From contig JBCCKF010000001.1 of NCBI GenBank assembly GCA_039027435.1, forward strand, positions 434,001 to 498,000: 64,000 bases of DNA. The letters are read 5' to 3'. Source of the DNA: CALBPI01 sp039027435. Its GTDB lineage: Bacteria; Pseudomonadota; Gammaproteobacteria; Steroidobacterales; Woeseiaceae. The stretch's first letter is position 1, and each line of letters begins with the position of its first letter. Below are positions 34,541 through 44,483 of this stretch, piece after piece. The notes under the pieces were generated by a model, which was not told where the DNA came from, searched no databases, and worked only from the letters and a program-made list of their open reading frames with translations. The position numbers and the translations under genes were made by a program.

Positions 34541-35992
34541 ATGAATTCAAGGTTTTTGGTCTCTATTCTCACGACGATTTTGGTGCTCGTGAGCGTTTCC
34601 GCCAGCGCGCAGACGCTGCGAGACAGTCTGTTTGCCGAAACAGACGCGGCGCTAGAGGCGGCTCGCACCGCAGATGCTGCCACTTTGGCGCCCCGCAGCT
34701 TCGAACGGGGAATGAAAGCCTATGCATCTGCCGAAGAGGCGCTGGAGCGCGGCCGCAACGTGGAGACGGTGCGCAAGCGCCTGACCGAAGCCCGTGAACG
34801 ATTTGAAGAATCGACCGAGACCGCGACAACCTCAAAGTTGACCCTCCAGGTCGCCCTTGAAACGCGTGAGGACGCGCAGAAAGCAGACGCACCGACGCTA
34901 TCCGGCCCGATTTGGGAAGATGCGGAGAAGAAACTCGCGGACGCGATCCGCGTTCTGGAGCGTGGTGACCTGCGCAACGGTCGGCGCAATGCCGCCGAAT
35001 CGGAGAGCTTGTATCGTGACGCGGAACTCGGGGCTATCAAAACACGCTATTTGTCGGAGACGCGGCGACTACTCTCAGAGGCTGAGCGTGCCAAAGTCGG
35101 CAGGTTTGCACCACTGACGTTAGAGCGCTCACGCGAATTGCTTGCCGAGGCAGAGAAGGCACTGAACGAAAATCGTTACGACACGGATCGTCCCCGCAGC
35201 CTTGCGCAACAGGCCAACTATGAGGCACAGCATGCGATCTATCTCGCGGAGGTCGCACGTAAGGTTCGCGATGACGACCTGTCGGTAGAGCAGTTGGTGC
35301 TTGAGTGGGAACAGGAGCTTGCTCGGGTGGCCGCGGCAGCCGATGTCGTGCCGGCGATGGCCAATGGTGGTGGAGAATTGTCGGAACAACTCGCCAACAT
35401 CGTGACCGACCTTCGTAGCGACAAGCAGTCTCTGGAGCAGGACCTTGCCACCAGCGAACTTCGCGTAGCCGAAATGGATGAAGAAATCCGTTTGCTGGAT
35501 GAGAAGCTGGGCGGGGCGACGGCCGAGCGGGCTGCCTTGATGCAGCGTATCCAGCGCCAGACACGAATCAAGGAGCAGTTTGAAACGGTTGAAGGCATGT
35601 TTGATCGCAACCAGGCCGTTGTGTTTCGCGAAGGCGATAACGTGACGATGCGATTGGTCGGCTTGAGTTTTGCGAGCGGTAGCTCGACGATCGAGCCAAG
35701 CGCCTACCCGTTACTCGAGAAGGTGGAATCCGCGATCGATGTATTCCCTCGTTCTTCTATCGTGATTGAGGGCCACACGGATAGTTACGGCAGCGACAGC
35801 AACAACGTCACCCTGTCACAGCAACGCGCGGACTCAGTGATGCAGTACATGCTGAATGCCATGCAAATCCCTTCCTCGCGAGTTCGCGCTACAGGTTTCG
35901 GCGAATCTCGCCCGATTGCCAACAACGAAACATCTGAGGGTCGCGCCCGCAATCGCCGAATCGACGTGGTTATCCGACCGCAACTCGATTGA
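34541..35992 (+). CDS. OmpA-family protein with long helical region
   Basis: 483-residue envelope protein. Signal peptide (residues 1-23, SASA/Q), then roughly 330 residues of Ala/Glu/Arg-rich helix, with DUF4398-like repeats (SFERGMKAYASAEEAL, TLERSRELLAEAEKAL) and a coiled coil. The C-terminal OmpA peptidoglycan-binding domain (about 375-480) has FASGSSTIEPSAYPLLEKV, EGHTDSYGS and a closing RARNRRIDVVI. It lacks a beta-barrel, so it is probably periplasmic, tying the cell wall to another partner. Confidence 0.87.
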   Translation: MNSRFLVSILTTILVLVSVSASAQTLRDSLFAETDAALEAARTADAATLAPRSFERGMKAYASAEEALERGRNVETVRKRLTEARERFEESTETATTSKLTLQVALETREDAQKADAPTLSGPIWEDAEKKLADAIRVLERGDLRNGRRNAAESESLYRDAELGAIKTRYLSETRRLLSEAERAKVGRFAPLTLERSRELLAEAEKALNENRYDTDRPRSLAQQANYEAQHAIYLAEVARKVRDDDLSVEQLVLEWEQELARVAAAADVVPAMANGGGELSEQLANIVTDLRSDKQSLEQDLATSELRVAEMDEEIRLLDEKLGGATAERAALMQRIQRQTRIKEQFETVEGMFDRNQAVVFREGDNVTMRLVGLSFASGSSTIEPSAYPLLEKVESAIDVFPRSSIVIEGHTDSYGSDSNNVTLSQQRADSVMQYMLNAMQIPSSRVRATGFGESRPIANNETSEGRARNRRIDVVIRPQLD

Positions 35993-36000
35993 GTGACAGG

Positions 36001-36903
36001 CTAGCCGGGAGCGTGTGAACGCCACCAGTCGGCGATCAGACGGCCGGTAGCCACATTCGCCAGATAGCCATACTCGCTGTGTACGTGCAGACGGCCGTTT
36101 TCGCGGTAGTGGTTGTACACGTCGATGTCATCGATCTGCTCGACTAATTTCAGGTTCCGCATCGCGCCGTAGTCGTTCGCCATGTGGCGATCCAGAGCGG
36201 TCAGTTCACCGACCGCAACGATGTTAGTCCAACGGCGAATGTTGTGTGGATAGGCATCTGCGCCGGTGGCTTTTCGCCCCTTGAGCCCCTTCTGAATCAC
36301 GCGGTTGCCCAAGGGACTGCCAAGCGTCACAAATCGGTCGATCGTTATCGAGCTGTCCTGGAGCTCATGGGTCAACGCCCACAGCGTATCCCATGCGATC
36401 ACCGAACCGAGACTATGCCCAATCAACATGATCGGACGATCGGAGCACAGTCGAAGCCTGTCGAGCAGATCGGCGCGAACCTGATCGCCTATGCCGTCTC
36501 GATTGGTGACGTAGCGCGCCACGTCTTTGAGCGTGACGCGAAGATCTTCGTTCGCTAAAGAATCGACGACGAACGGCACTGCATCGCCGACCAGGTACAG
36601 TCCGCGAAGCAAACGGTTACGCCAGGATCGTGCTGCCTTTAAGTCTTCGGCCAAAGGGGCATCTTGTTCCAACAGCGCATCGATACCGGGCAGATCTATC
36701 CCGATGTCACGGTAGGTACCATAGAAGGCCCAGGTCCAGTTGGCCCGCTCCATCACCTCCGGTTGTCGGGACAACATCTCGGCAACTTCCGGATCGGCAC
36801 GCTTCACACCTTCCAGCAGGCATCGCCACAGCTGGCCTCGATGTATCTCGGCTGGCGGCTTCGGCTTCATGCCCGGCACAAAAATGATCCTGGGCATGGT
36901 CAT
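36001..36903 (-). CDS. Lipase-like alpha/beta hydrolase
   Basis: 300 residues with an N-terminal IIFVPGM oxyanion strand and the nucleophile elbow GHSLGSVIA near residue 165, as in class 3 lipase-like and PGAP1-like esterases. HSEYGYLAN near the end may hold the catalytic His. No signal peptide is seen. Substrate unknown. It overlaps the preceding HAD gene by ATGA and is the last gene of the run. Confidence 0.7.
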   Translation of the reverse strand: MTMPRIIFVPGMKPKPPAEIHRGQLWRCLLEGVKRADPEVAEMLSRQPEVMERANWTWAFYGTYRDIGIDLPGIDALLEQDAPLAEDLKAARSWRNRLLRGLYLVGDAVPFVVDSLANEDLRVTLKDVARYVTNRDGIGDQVRADLLDRLRLCSDRPIMLIGHSLGSVIAWDTLWALTHELQDSSITIDRFVTLGSPLGNRVIQKGLKGRKATGADAYPHNIRRWTNIVAVGELTALDRHMANDYGAMRNLKLVEQIDDIDVYNHYRENGRLHVHSEYGYLANVATGRLIADWWRSHAPG

Positions 36904-37598
36904 GTGCCGATCTCCGCAATGGTGCGACGGGTGAGGTCCGCCAGTGTCCGAATTTCAAGATCAGGGGCAGGCAGTGCCTCAGGCCACGCCATGCCATGGC
37001 GATTCAACCAGATCGAATGCTGACCCGCCCTTCTCGCGCCTTCGACATCGAGCTCGGGTGAATCACCGACATGCACGACCTCATCGGCTGGCACACCGGT
37101 TTTTGATGTCGCGGCATCGAACATGCGGCGGTTCGGTTTCGCCGCACCCACATCGCGTGCGGATACTCTGGCGCTGAACCAGCTACCGATCCCGGTATGT
37201 TCGAGCGAAGCGTTACCGTTGGTCACCGCAACCAGCGAAAAGTCGCGTGCCAATCGGGCCAACGCGGGCAGAGCATCAGGGTAGAAACACACGCGGTTTC
37301 GTTCGGACTCAAACGCGGCGAAAGCGCCCATGGCAAAGGCGTTCTCGTCCTCGATCCCGGAGACTGCTGCGATCCGACGCAGACACTCGAGGCGCAGGAA
37401 GGTGAGGTCAAATCGACGGTCCGGGTTTGCCGCCCAGACGCCATGACGAATCTCTTGCAACTTTGCTTTGTCCCAAACGCCTGCGCTGGCCGGGAAGTGC
37501 TCTCGAATCCATGCCCATTGCGTGTGTTCGGCGGCAAGGATGACCGGCTTGACCGCCCACAGCGTGTCATCCAGATCAAATGAGATCACACGAATCAT
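36900..37598 (-). CDS. HAD-family phosphatase (YigB-like)
   Basis: 232-residue HAD hydrolase. Motif I SFDLDDTLW, motif II VTNGN, Lys in AAKPNRRMF, motif IV HVGDSPELD. The FDLDDTLW motif and overall pattern resemble YigB, an FMN/sugar-phosphate phosphatase. It overlaps both neighbours by 4 bases. Confidence 0.83.
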   Translation of the reverse strand: MIRVISFDLDDTLWAVKPVILAAEHTQWAWIREHFPASAGVWDKAKLQEIRHGVWAANPDRRFDLTFLRLECLRRIAAVSGIEDENAFAMGAFAAFESERNRVCFYPDALPALARLARDFSLVAVTNGNASLEHTGIGSWFSARVSARDVGAAKPNRRMFDAATSKTGVPADEVVHVGDSPELDVEGARRAGQHSIWLNRHGMAWPEALPAPDLEIRTLADLTRRTIAEIGT

Positions 37599-38479
37599 CG
37601 AACCATGGTCTCCGGTACTGCCCCAGCCTGAGGGGCGTTTCTGAGCGTGATGACCAGCGCCCCGGCGAGTGTGATCACGCCACCGATGATCATCCGCAAG
37701 GTCAGCACGTCGCCGAGGAGCGTCACTCCGAAAATCACGCCGAACACAGTGGCAAGCAGCAACAACGGCGAGACCAAAGAAAGGTCATACCGTTGTAGCA
37801 ACATGTAGGTGCCGCCATGCCCGATCAAGCCTGCGCCAACTCCTGAAAAAATGAGGCACGCCGCGCCAAGCGGTGAGATTCCTGAAACCTCTGCCAGCGC
37901 ATCTCGCTCAGCGATCGCGGCGACGATCAACAGCGATGGACAACTGACGACCGCCAACCATCCCTGTAACTGGAACGCGTTGACCCGTATCCGGGCTTTC
38001 ATTAGCGTCATGCCGGCAGCACCGGCAGCGGCGGCCATCGCAACGATGATCACGGCGGTGAGGTAGTTGAACACTCGCGGATCGAAACCCATGACCATCA
38101 CGCCGAGAAAAGCGAGCGCAATGCCAAGCCATCTGCGCCAGCGTATCGTCTCACCAAGAAACCAGACCGAGAACAAGGTAGCGAACGGGACCCCCAGCTG
38201 GATCACAATCGCCACAGTCGACACGTCTCCAGCCAGCGAAAGGCCGGTGTTGAGCAGCGCAAAGTGCACGGTACCCATGAGGAAACCAACGGCGAAGATT
38301 GTACGCATCTGTCCTTTTTGCCAACGCAGCAGCGGCGCCATGACAGTAAGTACTACCGCGAACCTGAGTGCCGAAACGGTGAGTGGTGGCAGTTCCAGCA
38401 GTACATACTTGCTGGCGACGAGGTTTAATCCGAATACCAGATTGACGACCAGCATCAATAGCCAGTGGATGGGGCGCAT
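37595..38479 (-). CDS. EamA-family drug/metabolite transporter
   Basis: 294-residue membrane protein with about ten hydrophobic helices in two EamA repeats (LNLVASKY-LLELPPLTVSALRF in the first; SLVSPLLLLATVFGVIFG in the second). Substrate unknown. The ATG at 38479 starts the typical MRPIHWLLM; an upstream ATG is unlikely. It lies 42 nt after the Ada/Ogt-like gene. Confidence 0.87.
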   Translation of the reverse strand: MRPIHWLLMLVVNLVFGLNLVASKYVLLELPPLTVSALRFAVVLTVMAPLLRWQKGQMRTIFAVGFLMGTVHFALLNTGLSLAGDVSTVAIVIQLGVPFATLFSVWFLGETIRWRRWLGIALAFLGVMVMGFDPRVFNYLTAVIIVAMAAAAGAAGMTLMKARIRVNAFQLQGWLAVVSCPSLLIVAAIAERDALAEVSGISPLGAACLIFSGVGAGLIGHGGTYMLLQRYDLSLVSPLLLLATVFGVIFGVTLLGDVLTLRMIIGGVITLAGALVITLRNAPQAGAVPETMVR

Positions 38480-38521
38480 ATTGCCTCGAGCACAAAATCG
38501 GGCGGGCAACAGCGCCCGGCG

Positions 38522-39391
38522 TCAGGAGGTTAACACCGTTTTCAGTCTGGGCGCCTCGAGGCGGCACGTTTCATGAACGAGTAAGCAGCGCTTTCGCGTC
38601 AACCCCCATCGGTATCCGCCCAACGCGCCGTTCGATCTCAGCACCCGGTGGCAGGGAATCAGACACGCGATGCGATTCGCGCCGACGGCGTTGCCAACGG
38701 CTCGCACAGCGCTGGCCGAACCGATCAACCTTGCAATATCGGCGTAACTGGTCAGCTCGCCGGGTGCCAGTGCGAGTAGCGCCTGCCACACCTTGATCTG
38801 AAAGGGTGTGCCGGCCAGAAGCAACTGCACACCATCCGGATCTACAGCGCCATCGACCAAGTCGCCGAGATACCCCTCCGGCAGACTCACGTCTCGCAGC
38901 TCAGCTTTCGGCCACTCCCGGCGCAGGTCCTGAACGAGTTGCTCATGCGTCTGATCGCAGAATCTCAATGTCACGATGCCGCGATCAGTAGTGACGAGCA
39001 TCGCCTCACCAAAACGCGTCATACCGAAGGCTACGCGCAACTCGAGCCCTGCCCCCTTGCGCCGAAACTCGCCTGGCGTTACGGCGTCAATGCGGACAAA
39101 GAGATCATGCAATCTGCCTGGCCCTGACAACCCTGCTTCCCAGGCGGCCGTCTCGACCGTGTTGTTGTTTGCGAGAAGCTCTCGCGCGTCGTTCAGAGTC
39201 AACTGCGCGAGAAACCTCTGCGGTGAGATTCCCGCCCAACGACGAAACAGTCGGGAAAAATGTGCCTCGCTTGAGCCCGCGACACGTGCCATTGAAGCAA
39301 CTGAAGGTTGGCTTTGGCGATGCTCGGCAATCCAGTCGATGACCAGCCCCATCTGCTCGTAGTCGGATTGTTTCAATGCTGGGCTATTCAT
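38522..39391 (-). CDS. AraC domain plus methylated-DNA-cysteine methyltransferase
   Basis: 289-residue fusion: an N-terminal AraC helix-turn-helix region (about 20-110: SVASMARVAGSSEAHFSRLFRRW, GISPQRFLAQLTLNDARELL) joined to an O6-alkylguanine methyltransferase (about 120-285) with the acceptor PCHRV. Unlike E. coli Ada, it lacks the Cys4 zinc domain that takes methyl groups from phosphotriesters, so it may not self-activate the same way. Repairs O6-methylguanine; may regulate its own or neighbouring genes. Confidence 0.9.
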   Translation of the reverse strand: MNSPALKQSDYEQMGLVIDWIAEHRQSQPSVASMARVAGSSEAHFSRLFRRWAGISPQRFLAQLTLNDARELLANNNTVETAAWEAGLSGPGRLHDLFVRIDAVTPGEFRRKGAGLELRVAFGMTRFGEAMLVTTDRGIVTLRFCDQTHEQLVQDLRREWPKAELRDVSLPEGYLGDLVDGAVDPDGVQLLLAGTPFQIKVWQALLALAPGELTSYADIARLIGSASAVRAVGNAVGANRIACLIPCHRVLRSNGALGGYRWGLTRKRCLLVHETCRLEAPRLKTVLTS

Positions 39392-39438
39392 GAATGCAGT
39401 TTGTCGGGCCGCTCGATTCGCCGCCACCCGAATCCTGC

Positions 39439-41139
39439 TCAGCTTGAGGGGAACAATGCCGGCAGGTCGTTTTTTTTGCGGCCTGTATTGTGGACCCCCG
39501 GTCTGTCGAGGTTGTTGATGACCGCTGCGAGGCGTGCACCATCCCAGTCGTCTTTCGATGTCCCGTACAAAGCTCGATCCAGTTCCAGCACAGCCGTTGC
39601 GTCCTGGGACGGCAGAAACGCTGCAAGCGCCACGAGGCCTGAGGCTGCCTCTGGACCAAGGACCTCACGCGCCCAATCCAGTAAAGCGTTCCTGGCAGCA
39701 CTCGCATCGCCGCGCTGTGCCGCCTGCGACGCGAGCTTGCGTGCCTTGCGTGCCGTTCGGTAGGTCGCATTCTGGTCGGCTTCGCGTCGTGCGCGTTTGC
39801 GCTTGCGCCGCTGCTTCATGGGCGCACGCCACATGATGAACACTGTCACCAGCCACAGTGCCAACAACCCGTAATTGATCAAACGTGCACGAAACAGCGC
39901 TGCTCGCAATGCCGGGTCTTCGGCGACCGTGACCGGCGCCGCCCGCTCCGCATCCAACGCAGGCTCGGGCTCAGGTTCAACGGCGACTGGGGGTGGTTGA
40001 CTGACAATCTGCCCCGCCGCGCGCAAGCTGCCAAGCGCTGCGCTCGCGACTCTCCACTCGCCGGTATCAACGTCGAACCATGGCAAAGTAATGGTCGGCA
40101 GGTCATAAACACCTCCGCGACCGGCGATCACCGCGAAGCTCTGCTGACGTCTCGCAATAACGCCATCCGGGAGCTCGCGGGACGCAAAATCCGGTTGATC
40201 GGGATACACACGCAAAGCCGGATCCACATCCAGCTCCAACTCGGGCAGCTGATTGGCCTGCAAACCGCGCACGACGGTATCCACCACAATATTGGCGGGC
40301 ACACCTTCATCGAGAATGCCGTCTCTTGGTTCCATCGATGCACTGAGCTGCAACTCGGACGCCGGCAACCAAAGCGCGTCGGCGAACTGCGCAGGTGGCG
40401 GTACCGCCGGCTCGACGCTCAGTTGCAACGCTTCTGATCGGAACTCCTGCGGTGCGGAGATCCGGCCGCGGCTATACAGGCTGCCGCGAAACACCGCAGG
40501 CTGAATCAAATACTCGCCGCTTTCCTGCGGGAATAGCGCGTAGGTCCGTTCCACGACGTCGAACTGACGACCGTCTATCGTCGCCTCGTAACGCCGATCC
40601 TCGCCCAAGCGGGTTGCGATGACTTCACCACCATCAACGCGCAGGGGCTCCAATTGATTCTGTCGGATCGCGACACCCTGGTAGATCTTCAAGGTGTAAA
40701 TCACCTGCGCCTGCACCCACGACTGATTCCTGTCGAGACTGACCTCAAGGAAAATGTCTGGATCACCGGCAGGCGCGACGACGGGCTCGGTCACACGCAC
40801 ACGCACCGGCTGGCTCGATACACCACCCACCGATAGCGCGGGAATCTCAAAATCCCCCAGCGCTTTAGGGAGCAGGCTGTACGTCCATCGACGACTCGTT
40901 TCTCGCTGACCGTTGACGATCGACATGCTGCTCGACTGGCTACGCCCGAGAATGTCGAAATTGTCCGAGAGACCATCGATCTCTGGCTCACCCTGTTCAT
41001 TCCTATCGGCGATCAACACCAGCGTGAACGACTCGTTGAGCTGTACCTCATCGCGGCTAATCAGTGCGTACACGTCCGCGCGCAACTCGCCAATGAGCAT
41101 CGCCAACAACAGCAATAGGCCAAAGACACGCGCTACCAT
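39439..41139 (-). CDS. batD: BatD-family protein
   Basis: 566 residues: signal peptide or N-terminal helix (1-21), a large beta-rich BatD/oxygen-tolerance region (VYALISRDEVQLNESFTL, SLLPKALGDFEIPAL, YRFPQES-type FPQESGEYLI), a transmembrane helix near residue 415, and a short basic then helical cytosolic end. Function unknown; BatD proteins accompany MoxR-VWA complexes and stress tolerance. It overlaps the upstream gene by 7 bases. Confidence 0.88.
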   Translation of the reverse strand: MVARVFGLLLLLAMLIGELRADVYALISRDEVQLNESFTLVLIADRNEQGEPEIDGLSDNFDILGRSQSSSMSIVNGQRETSRRWTYSLLPKALGDFEIPALSVGGVSSQPVRVRVTEPVVAPAGDPDIFLEVSLDRNQSWVQAQVIYTLKIYQGVAIRQNQLEPLRVDGGEVIATRLGEDRRYEATIDGRQFDVVERTYALFPQESGEYLIQPAVFRGSLYSRGRISAPQEFRSEALQLSVEPAVPPPAQFADALWLPASELQLSASMEPRDGILDEGVPANIVVDTVVRGLQANQLPELELDVDPALRVYPDQPDFASRELPDGVIARRQQSFAVIAGRGGVYDLPTITLPWFDVDTGEWRVASAALGSLRAAGQIVSQPPPVAVEPEPEPALDAERAAPVTVAEDPALRAALFRARLINYGLLALWLVTVFIMWRAPMKQRRKRKRARREADQNATYRTARKARKLASQAAQRGDASAARNALLDWAREVLGPEAASGLVALAAFLPSQDATAVLELDRALYGTSKDDWDGARLAAVINNLDRPGVHNTGRKKNDLPALFPSS

Positions 41140-42947
41140 GGCTCACTCCGGTCGTCCGGCCACAGCATGTTGCCGTCCTGGTCGGTCCGCCTTCTTTGAT
41201 ACTGGCGGCGAAATTTCGCACGCAATAGTCCGCCCGGATCGTCCGGAACTCGACGCAGCCATTGCTGCAGCGACTGTTCGGTCTCCTGCGCCTCCTGCGC
41301 CTGCTGCAGCTCCGCTGCTGCTTCTTCGACCGCAGACTCGTCCCCCGATTCCTGAGCTTCGCGCAGGGCTTGCATCAATTCGGCGATATCTTTCGCCTCC
41401 TCCTGCTCATCCCGCTCGCGTTCGGTCTCCTGTCCTTCACCATCGCTGTTGCCCGAGGGCTCCCCCGCACTATCGCTGGCACTCTCTCCGGAGGCGTCGT
41501 CCGAGTTCTCACCGTTGCTCTCGTCCTCGGGGTCGCCCTGCTCACCCTCCTGTTGGCCCGACTCACCCGAGTCTTTGGGTGGCTCAGGCAGCGATTCCAG
41601 AAGCGCCAAATTATGCGCTGCATCCTCGTGATCCGGATCGACTGCGAGTGCTTCACGCAAGACGGCCTTGGCCTGTTCGATTTCACCAGCCTGTGCCAGT
41701 GCCGTGCCCTCGTTGTAGAGCGCTTCAGCACCCTCTAGTGCGCGCCAGGCCTCTGCACTCGCTGCAAAGTCTCCCTGGCGATAGGCGGCGGTTGCCTGCC
41801 AGCCCGGATTGCGAAACAACTCGGCTGCCCTCGCAGCGTCGCCAGCCTCCAGTGCGGCCTTCGCCCGTTGATCTTCGTTTCTGAACCAATCGGTCAACGC
41901 ATTGGCGTTGGCGGATTCAGACGGCATGAACAAAACCAACGCGATCGGAGCCAACACGACGCTGCGGCGCAGAACCCACGCGATCAGCGGCAGACACAGA
42001 AGCAAGAGCCACGGGCCCGCATCCCGCCACTGCTCAACCTCCATTGCTTCTTCGGCCTGCGCCTCCGCAGCACGTTTGCGCGCACCATCTGTAAGCCCCA
42101 GTGCATTTAGATCGCTCGTGTTGCTGGTCATATTCGCATATCGGCCGCGGCCGGCACGTGCGAGACGTGCAAGTCCGGCCGGATCCAGTTTTGGTAGCGC
42201 GATTGTGCCACGTGCATCCGTAACGAATCCGCCACGCGACTCAGGGATCGGACCGCCTTCCACCGTACCAACGCCCATCACGTGCAACGTGTGCCCTTCT
42301 GCCGCGAGCGCTCGCGCCGCGTCCATTGCTGTCGTCAAATTTGCACCATCAGTGATCAGCAGTACTTCCCCACTATTGACCTCAGCGCGCTGCAGCAGTT
42401 GCAGTGCCTTGCGAATACCACTCTCCGGGTAACTGCCGCGAGTTGGCATCAGGCTCGTATCCAGAGCCATCACCTGACTGGCGATCGTCGCACCGTCCGA
42501 GGTTAAGGGAGTGACTACAAAGGCATTGGCGCTAAAGACCAACAGTGCTGTGTCGCCGTCTTTGCGCTCTGCAAGCACGTCCAGCAACTTCAGTCGGGCG
42601 CGAATCAGTCGTGAGGGTGCAATGTCCGTCGCGTCCATCGACCTTGAGAGATCCAGCGCAATCACTAGTGCATCACTGCCGCGTTGTACCGGCAGCGAGA
42701 TGCGTTCCCAACTTGGCCCCGCAAGTGCAACCAGACCGATGACCGCCGCCGCCAACGCAAACCATTGCACAATGCCACCGCGCTGTTCGCGTCCGTCACT
42801 GATCATGATGGCGTGCAATGCAGGATCCACCCAACGATGCCAAGGCGATGCGGCCCCAACACCACGTTGTCGTAGCCACCACCAAAGCGCTATCGCGAAC
42901 GGAATTGCCAGCAGCCACGCAGGCCTTATCCAGTGAAACTCACTCAT
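41133..42947 (-). CDS. Fused BatB-BatC: VWA plus TPR membrane protein
   Basis: 604 residues. Two N-terminal TM helices flank the start; the von Willebrand A domain (about 85-275) carries the MIDAS motif ALDLSRSMDATD. Another TM helix (about 305-340) leads to TPR-like repeats (FAASAEAWRALEGAEALYNEGTALAQ type, about 380-450) and then an acidic, Glu/Ser/Gly-rich low-complexity linker and a basic tail (RAKFRRQYQRRR). It combines the usual BatB and BatC in one chain. Confidence 0.87.
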   Translation of the reverse strand: MSEFHWIRPAWLLAIPFAIALWWWLRQRGVGAASPWHRWVDPALHAIMISDGREQRGGIVQWFALAAAVIGLVALAGPSWERISLPVQRGSDALVIALDLSRSMDATDIAPSRLIRARLKLLDVLAERKDGDTALLVFSANAFVVTPLTSDGATIASQVMALDTSLMPTRGSYPESGIRKALQLLQRAEVNSGEVLLITDGANLTTAMDAARALAAEGHTLHVMGVGTVEGGPIPESRGGFVTDARGTIALPKLDPAGLARLARAGRGRYANMTSNTSDLNALGLTDGARKRAAEAQAEEAMEVEQWRDAGPWLLLLCLPLIAWVLRRSVVLAPIALVLFMPSESANANALTDWFRNEDQRAKAALEAGDAARAAELFRNPGWQATAAYRQGDFAASAEAWRALEGAEALYNEGTALAQAGEIEQAKAVLREALAVDPDHEDAAHNLALLESLPEPPKDSGESGQQEGEQGDPEDESNGENSDDASGESASDSAGEPSGNSDGEGQETERERDEQEEAKDIAELMQALREAQESGDESAVEEAAAELQQAQEAQETEQSLQQWLRRVPDDPGGLLRAKFRRQYQRRRTDQDGNMLWPDDRSEPW

Positions 42948-43971
42948 TGCGTTCGTGTCGCCTGCCGCGTGTCTTCAACGGGATCGCCAAAGCAAACATC
43001 AATGCCGCCAGCGACGCTGGCCAGAAGAACAGCTCTTCATAGGTCCGGAAGCCATCTTCTTCGTCGGCTGCCGGTTCAAGCTTGTCGAGCTCGTCGTAGA
43101 TCGCTTGCATCGAACGCGTATCCGTCGCTCGGAAATATCGACCGCCCGTCTGTGCTGCGATGGCCTTCAGCGTCTTCTCGTCCAGGTCTCGCGACGGCAA
43201 GACCAGACCAGGAACGCGCGAGCGGTAGGTGCTGCGCTCCGCACCAATGCCGATCGTGTAGATCCTAAGGCCAACGGTCGCCGCAAGCTCCGACGCTTTC
43301 TGTGGGTCGATCTCACCTGCGGTGTTCGCCCCGTCGGTGAGCAAGACCAGGATGTGTTCCTCATCTTTCTTCTCCGACTCGCGAATGCGCTTTACAGCCA
43401 ACCCGATAGCGTCGCCAATGGCAGTCTTCTCACCCGCAAGGCCGCTCTCCGCCTCCATCAGGAGCGTGCCCAGCGTGTCCCGGTCGAACGTCAGCGGCGT
43501 CTGCAAATAGGCCCTCTCACCGAACAGGATCAGCCCAAGACGATCTCCAGCTCGACGATCAATGAATTGCGCGGCCACTGCCTTGGTGGCCGACAGGCGA
43601 TCAACACTACGGCCGTTTAGCGCAAAGTCTTTTTCATTCATCGAGCCGGACAGATCAACCGCCAGCATCAGGTTGCGACCCGTTACAGGCGCTGAGCGAC
43701 TCTCCGAGAGCGACTGTGGTCGCATGGCTGCAGCACAAAGTGCAAGCCAGCCAAGAGTGAGCAACAGCGCCGGCAACCAAAAGCGGGCCAAGCGGCCACC
43801 GCGCTCCGTGCCTAAAGCGCGAAACCCAACTCCGGCAGGTAACTGCAGTGCGGGCGACTGACGGCGCTCACGCTTGGACAACAGCGCGAGCAGCCACGGA
43901 ACAGGTACGATCAAACCCAGCCAGGGCCAGGCAAAAACCAGCCACTCCGGTAACCACGGAACACCGCTCAT
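42940..43971 (-). CDS. batA: BatA-type von Willebrand factor A membrane protein
   Basis: 343 residues: two N-terminal TM helices (about 11-30, 65-85), a VWA domain with DLSGSMNEKD (MIDAS) and a TM helix near 315. An RFR-ATDTRSMQAIYDEL stretch near the end is typical of BatA. The ATG overlaps the DUF4381 stop (ATGA). It partners with MoxR, DUF58 and BatB in an envelope chaperone-like complex (family-level inference). Confidence 0.88.
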   Translation of the reverse strand: MSGVPWLPEWLVFAWPWLGLIVPVPWLLALLSKRERRQSPALQLPAGVGFRALGTERGGRLARFWLPALLLTLGWLALCAAAMRPQSLSESRSAPVTGRNLMLAVDLSGSMNEKDFALNGRSVDRLSATKAVAAQFIDRRAGDRLGLILFGERAYLQTPLTFDRDTLGTLLMEAESGLAGEKTAIGDAIGLAVKRIRESEKKDEEHILVLLTDGANTAGEIDPQKASELAATVGLRIYTIGIGAERSTYRSRVPGLVLPSRDLDEKTLKAIAAQTGGRYFRATDTRSMQAIYDELDKLEPAADEEDGFRTYEELFFWPASLAALMFALAIPLKTRGRRHERNE

Positions 43972-44483
43972 GGACGATCCTCGCGATGGTGGGTCCTCGT
44001 CACTCGTTGCAACCACGCCTCGCAGGTCTTGCTGAGCGTATCCACTTGTGCCGCATCCAGCGGTGGCGTCGATGGACGATACACGCCATCGATAAGCAGA
44101 CTTGCCGGCGCATCGGAGAACAGCCCGGAACCACTCGGATCCAAAAGGCGCCGCCACGCATCGCCTACCGGCGCGGCTGCCTCGGCGCGGCCGTGCGCTG
44201 CGATCGCAACCCGACGGAGCCATTCACTAAGGTCTGCCAGCAGCTGGTGATCGTTTTTTTGCTCATGCCAGCGCCCGACACAGGCGCGCAAGCGCGAGCG
44301 TGCCAGACGTCGCAAGGCACCTTCGCGGTACCAGTAAACGGACGCAACCGCGATCGCGACCAACAAGATCCCGCCAACGACCCACCAACCAGGTCCCAAC
44401 GGCCACCAACCGATCGGCACCGGCTCGTGAATGTCTCGCAAACCCAATGCATCCAGCGTCGGCTGAGTTTGGGCCAGAATCAA
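43968..44483 (-). CDS. DUF4381 membrane protein of the Bat operon
   Basis: 171 residues: short N terminus (LRDIHEPVPIGWWPLGPGWW), one TM helix (about 32-50), then a cytosolic helical domain. The opening DIHEP-P-GWWPLAPGWW pattern defines DUF4381. The start is a TTG; TTGA overlaps the DUF58 stop and GGGGAG lies 7 nt upstream. Function unknown beyond operon membership. Confidence 0.83.
   Translation of the reverse strand: MILAQTQPTLDALGLRDIHEPVPIGWWPLGPGWWVVGGILLVAIAVASVYWYREGALRRLARSRLRACVGRWHEQKNDHQLLADLSEWLRRVAIAAHGRAEAAAPVGDAWRRLLDPSGSGLFSDAPASLLIDGVYRPSTPPLDAAQVDTLSKTCEAWLQRVTRTHHREDRP

Noticed and set aside
40913..41884. 323-residue frame opposite batD and batB/C
   Set aside because: Pro/Arg-rich translation of the antisense of an acidic repeat region; no domain.
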